Assembly: GCA_902472795.1 (NCBI GenBank)
Contig: CABROZ010000100.1
Coordinates: 1 to 8,552 of the forward strand
Length of the DNA: 8,552 nt
Direction: 5' to 3'
Source: an uncultured Bacteroides sp.
GTDB taxonomy: Bacteria > Bacteroidota > Bacteroidia > Bacteroidales > Bacteroidaceae
Positions within the stretch are counted from its first letter, which is position 1, and every line of letters starts with the position of its first letter. This document shows, piece by piece, positions 6,131 through 8,552 of the stretch. The notes below the pieces were generated by a model that made no database searches, was not told the origin of the DNA, and was given only the letters and a program-made list of their open reading frames with translations. The position numbers and the translations under genes were made by a program.

Positions 6131-7588
6131 ATGAAGAATAGACGTTTTTTTGTGTGGATTACAGTGGCCATGCTATATCCATCGTTGCTGATGGCGCAGC
6201 AATCCAGCAAGATGGTTTCGGACAAGAATGCTGCAGGAGTGCGGGTAAGCGTATCGGATACTGTCAGAGCAGATACCTTGTCCGGGATATTGAAGGAAAA
6301 TCTGATGTTGAAACTAAATAAGGTGGATTCCGTTTTCAGGCTGGATACGGTTTCGGTGCTGTATGAAAAGAATCTGGGGGTATTGAACTACCTGAATGAT
6401 CCTTCTTCGCCGGAGCGTTACATTGCGTGGAATCCGTATTATTATCGGCTTTTTGTGCCTTTTACTTATTATTATGGTCCGCTGAATCGTTATTCGACCT
6501 TGACATGGAAGTTTCAGCAGCCGGATACGGTGCCTGCGCTGACGCGGGATTTGTTGCCTTACGACACGTTGAGCTTCTCGTCGCTGGATCGGATTGAACA
6601 AGTGGTTGACCGCACACTGTTGTCGGCTTATGTGCACTGTCCGCGGAAAGTGGTCCGTACGGAGGATGTCATTAACCGGGGACGACTTTTCAAGGATGAC
6701 ATTGAAAAGGAGGCGTCGTCCAGACCTTCCATCATCAAACTTTTCTCGCAGGAAAAAATGTCGGTAAAGCAGGATGCGGGAGTGGTTATCCACAAACCGA
6801 ATTGGTGGACTACCGGAGGAAACGGATCGTTGCAGATTACGCAGAATTACATTTCGGGCAACTGGTATAAGGGAGGTGAAAGTACCAATTCGGTGCTTGC
6901 CAGCCTGCAGTTGTTTGCAAACTACAACGACCGTGAAAAAATTCAGTGGGAGAATCTGATTGATGCAAAATTGGGATTCACATCGGCACCCTCGGATACT
7001 TACCACGATTATCTGGTCAATACCGACCAGCTGCGCATCTACAGTAAATTGGGCGTTCAGGCAGCCACTAACTGGTATTACACGATTTCTACCGAATTCA
7101 AGACACAGTTCTGCCATAGCTATAAGTCGAACGAAGAGCCGCTGGTTTCTGCTTTCCTGGCACCGGCTGACTGGTCGGCCAGCATCGGTATGGATTACAA
7201 GTTGCACAAAAACAAGATAAACCTTTCTGTGTTTATAGCACCTTTGACGTGGACGATGCGATATATCGGAAACAGTAAGGTGAACGAGGTGAATTTCGGC
7301 TTGGAAGAAGGAAAGACGGTGAAGCATGACTTCGGTTCGCAGATAAAGCCTACACTGACCTGGCAGATTATTTCGTCGATATCGTTGGAGTCGCGTCTTG
7401 ACTTCCTGACAAGTTACAAGTGGGTGCGTATCGAATGGGAAAATACATTCAACTTTGTGTTGAACCGTTATTTGTCAACGAAGCTGTATGTACATGCCCG
7501 GTTTGACGACAGCAGTGTTCCGACTTCGGGAAGCAGTTACTTCCAGTTGAAGGAATTGCTCAGCTTTGGTATCAACTACACCTGGTAA
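6131..7588 (+). CDS. DUF3078 protein, probable outer-membrane beta-barrel
   Basis: The 485-residue product begins with a signal peptide: basic KNRR, a hydrophobic stretch at about 6-20, and a likely cut after MA at residue 22, which also supports the ATG at 6131. Residues 23-215 show no domain I recognise; they contain a Tyr-rich part, ERYIAWNPYYYRLFVPFTYYYGP (96-117). The rest matches the DUF3078 pattern known in Bacteroidota: NWWTTGGNGSLQITQNYISG (224-243), WYKGGESTNSV (245-255), then alternating amphipathic strands rich in aromatic residues up to a final Trp485. A terminal aromatic residue in the last strand is typical of proteins folded by the BAM machinery. The location is therefore probably the outer membrane; the function is unknown. 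It appears to be a single-gene transcript, with its own promoter and a strong terminator. Confidence 0.88.
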   Translation: MKNRRFFVWITVAMLYPSLLMAQQSSKMVSDKNAAGVRVSVSDTVRADTLSGILKENLMLKLNKVDSVFRLDTVSVLYEKNLGVLNYLNDPSSPERYIAWNPYYYRLFVPFTYYYGPLNRYSTLTWKFQQPDTVPALTRDLLPYDTLSFSSLDRIEQVVDRTLLSAYVHCPRKVVRTEDVINRGRLFKDDIEKEASSRPSIIKLFSQEKMSVKQDAGVVIHKPNWWTTGGNGSLQITQNYISGNWYKGGESTNSVLASLQLFANYNDREKIQWENLIDAKLGFTSAPSDTYHDYLVNTDQLRIYSKLGVQAATNWYYTISTEFKTQFCHSYKSNEEPLVSAFLAPADWSASIGMDYKLHKNKINLSVFIAPLTWTMRYIGNSKVNEVNFGLEEGKTVKHDFGSQIKPTLTWQIISSISLESRLDFLTSYKWVRIEWENTFNFVLNRYLSTKLYVHARFDDSSVPTSGSSYFQLKELLSFGINYTW

Positions 7589-7622
7589 AAACGGAAGCGG
7601 GATTGAGGCCTGCTTCATCGGC

Positions 7623-7692
7623 ATAAGGATGTTTTCTCTGTCGGACCTGTATGCGGGATGACAGGAAAAACATCTTTATTTTTTGTCTTTTT
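7623..7692 (+). terminator. Intrinsic terminator after the DUF3078 gene
   Basis: Arms 7623-7642 and 7660-7679 pair over 20 positions: 17 Watson-Crick pairs, two G-U pairs and one mismatch, with a 17-base loop. A T-rich run follows at 7679-7692. It lies 35 bases after the stop codon, in the right orientation to end that transcript before repeat B3. Confidence 0.85.
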
Positions 7693-7710
7693 CTGATGCT
7701 TGCCACATAC

Positions 7711-7951
7711 TGTTAAGGAGTTAAGAAGTTAAGGAGTTATAGAAGTTATCACTCCGCTTTGCTCTGTTAGAAGTTAAAGCCGATAGTCTTGCAAAAGGGA
7801 AATAGGCAGTAACAGGTCTATTGGTCTGTATCCTTTTCACAAAGGTATTGGCTTAACTCCTTAACTCCTTAACTTCTTAACTTCTTAACTTCTTAATTTT
7901 TTAACTTCTTAACTCCTTAACTACAGCCTATTAATATATTTACGAAACTTA
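7711..7951 (-). repeat. Structured intergenic repeat, family B, copy B3
   Basis: This longest B copy is inverted relative to B2. Its right end, CTACAGCCTATTAATA then CGAAACTTA, is the reverse complement of the left end of B2 with few changes. Three octamers GTTAAGRA lie at 7712-7735. Eight octamers of the complementary form, mostly TYCTTAAC, lie at 7858-7921, with two diverged units in the middle. The two arrays are inverted and could pair with each other. The inner stem uses GTTAAAGCCGATA (7773-7785) and TATTGGCTTAAC (7846-7857), again with the single unpaired base; the shared core CCTTTTCACAAAGG (7832-7845) is present. The B2-like section TCTGTATCC lies at 7825-7833. Confidence 0.82.
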
Positions 7952-8041
7952 AATCAGATGTCAAAGCCGATAAAAAAAGGCATAAATACCTATGAAATCG
8001 GAAAAATGAACGTTATCGCACACAAAAAAACTATTTATTCT

Positions 8042-8071
8042 CTTGCAGTTCGTAAATAATGAGTAATTTTG
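8042..8071 (+). promoter_or_regulatory. Promoter of the rseC (probable rnf) transcript
   Basis: TAATTTTG at 8064-8071 matches TAnnTTTG exactly, and CTTG at 8042-8045 is a fair upstream box with an 18-base spacing. The start of transcription would fall near 8078, giving a leader of about 22 bases before the ATG at 8100. The leader has no Shine-Dalgarno sequence. Between repeat B3 and this promoter (7952-8041) I see only A/T-rich sequence. Confidence 0.68.
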
Positions 8072-8099
8072 CCGCGATTTGTAATGCTCACTTTGCAAA

Positions 8100-8522
8100 A
8101 TGGCGAATACTATAGAACATCAAGGTATTGTGGAAAACATAACAGGTTCTCATCTTCAGGTGCGGATCATTCAAACTTCTGCCTGTGCGGCATGTAGTGT
8201 CAAGGGGCACTGCACTTCGGCCGACGTGAAAGAAAAACTGATTGACGTAACGGTGACTGATGCATCTTCCTATCGGGTAGGTGATCGGGTCTGTGTGGTT
8301 GGTGAGTTGTCGATGGGGGCCTTGGCCGTGTTGTATGCTTTTGTTTTTCCTTTTCTGATTTTAGTTGTTTCTCTTTTTGTCTTCATGGGCATTTGGAACG
8401 ACGAGCTGCCTGCGGCGCTTGTTTCTTTTCTGCTTTTGGTGGTTTACTATTTTGTTTTGTGGTTGAACAGGGGACGGATGAGCCGTAGATTTTCGTTCTC
8501 GATAAAGCCGGAGATTAACTAA
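8100..8522 (+). CDS. rseC: RseC/MucC-family membrane protein, SoxR-reducing system type
   Basis: The 140-residue product has the family layout: a small N-terminal domain (1-70), then two membrane segments at about 72-98 and 101-122, then a short basic tail. The N-terminal domain carries Cys29, Cys32 and Cys38 in CAACSVKGHC, the clustered cysteines seen in RseC proteins. In E. coli, RseC acts with the Rsx (Rnf-like) complex in reducing SoxR and influences the sigma-E pathway; those partners are not known to apply here. In Bacteroides this gene normally precedes rnfB and the rest of the Na+ or H+ translocating ferredoxin:NAD+ oxidoreductase. The 30 bases after the stop are an A/T-rich leader with no terminator, consistent with a following gene outside the window. 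A role in assembly or redox maturation of Rnf is inference. Confidence 0.88.
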   Translation: MANTIEHQGIVENITGSHLQVRIIQTSACAACSVKGHCTSADVKEKLIDVTVTDASSYRVGDRVCVVGELSMGALAVLYAFVFPFLILVVSLFVFMGIWNDELPAALVSFLLLVVYYFVLWLNRGRMSRRFSFSIKPEIN

Positions 8523-8552
8523 TTTAAAAATAAATAACTAATAAACAACTGA

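Noticed and set aside
6314..7327. A 337-codon open frame on the minus strand inside the DUF3078 gene
   Set aside because: The plus-strand frame has a signal peptide, promoter, terminator and family motifs; the antisense product is Arg/Ile-rich with no recognisable domain.
7712..7921. CRISPR array
   Set aside because: The repeated units are 8 bases without spacers of constant length, and no cas gene is nearby.

Overview
The window looks like a piece of a Bacteroides chromosome (phylum Bacteroidota). The reasons are: promoters of the TAnnTTTG type with a TTG-like upstream box, start codons without a Shine-Dalgarno sequence, a YidC with a very large periplasmic domain, an outer-membrane protein of the DUF3078 type that is typical of this phylum, and a RseC-family gene placed as in Bacteroides rnf operons. 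The species cannot be fixed from the sequence alone.

Layout. Positions 1-438 hold no gene. They carry a palindromic repeat (family A, copy A1), a structured repeat (family B, copy B1), an alternating purine-pyrimidine tract, a short tandem repeat and a decayed A-like stretch. Positions 439-5508 on the minus strand form a probable operon, transcribed pyrG (CTP synthase), yidC (membrane insertase), then a MATE-family efflux transporter. A family-A-like hairpin sits between the last two genes. Positions 5509-6130 are a divergent intergenic region with the pyrG promoter, an inverted second copy of the A repeat (A2), a second B repeat (B2) and the promoter of the next gene. Positions 6131-7588 on the plus strand encode an exported DUF3078 protein, probably an outer-membrane beta-barrel, followed by a strong terminator. 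Positions 7589-8099 contain that terminator, a third B repeat (B3) and a promoter. Positions 8100-8522 encode an RseC-family membrane protein, probably the first gene of an rnf electron-transport operon that continues beyond the window.

The genes are ordinary housekeeping or core genes. The unusual material lies between them: two inverted A copies flank the whole three-gene operon, and three B copies share a stem with a conserved one-base bulge, paired arm changes between copies B1 and B2, and variable numbers of the octamer GTTAAGRA. Nothing seen is a defence system, CRISPR array, transposase or phage gene. If there is an under-described element here, it is the B repeat family.
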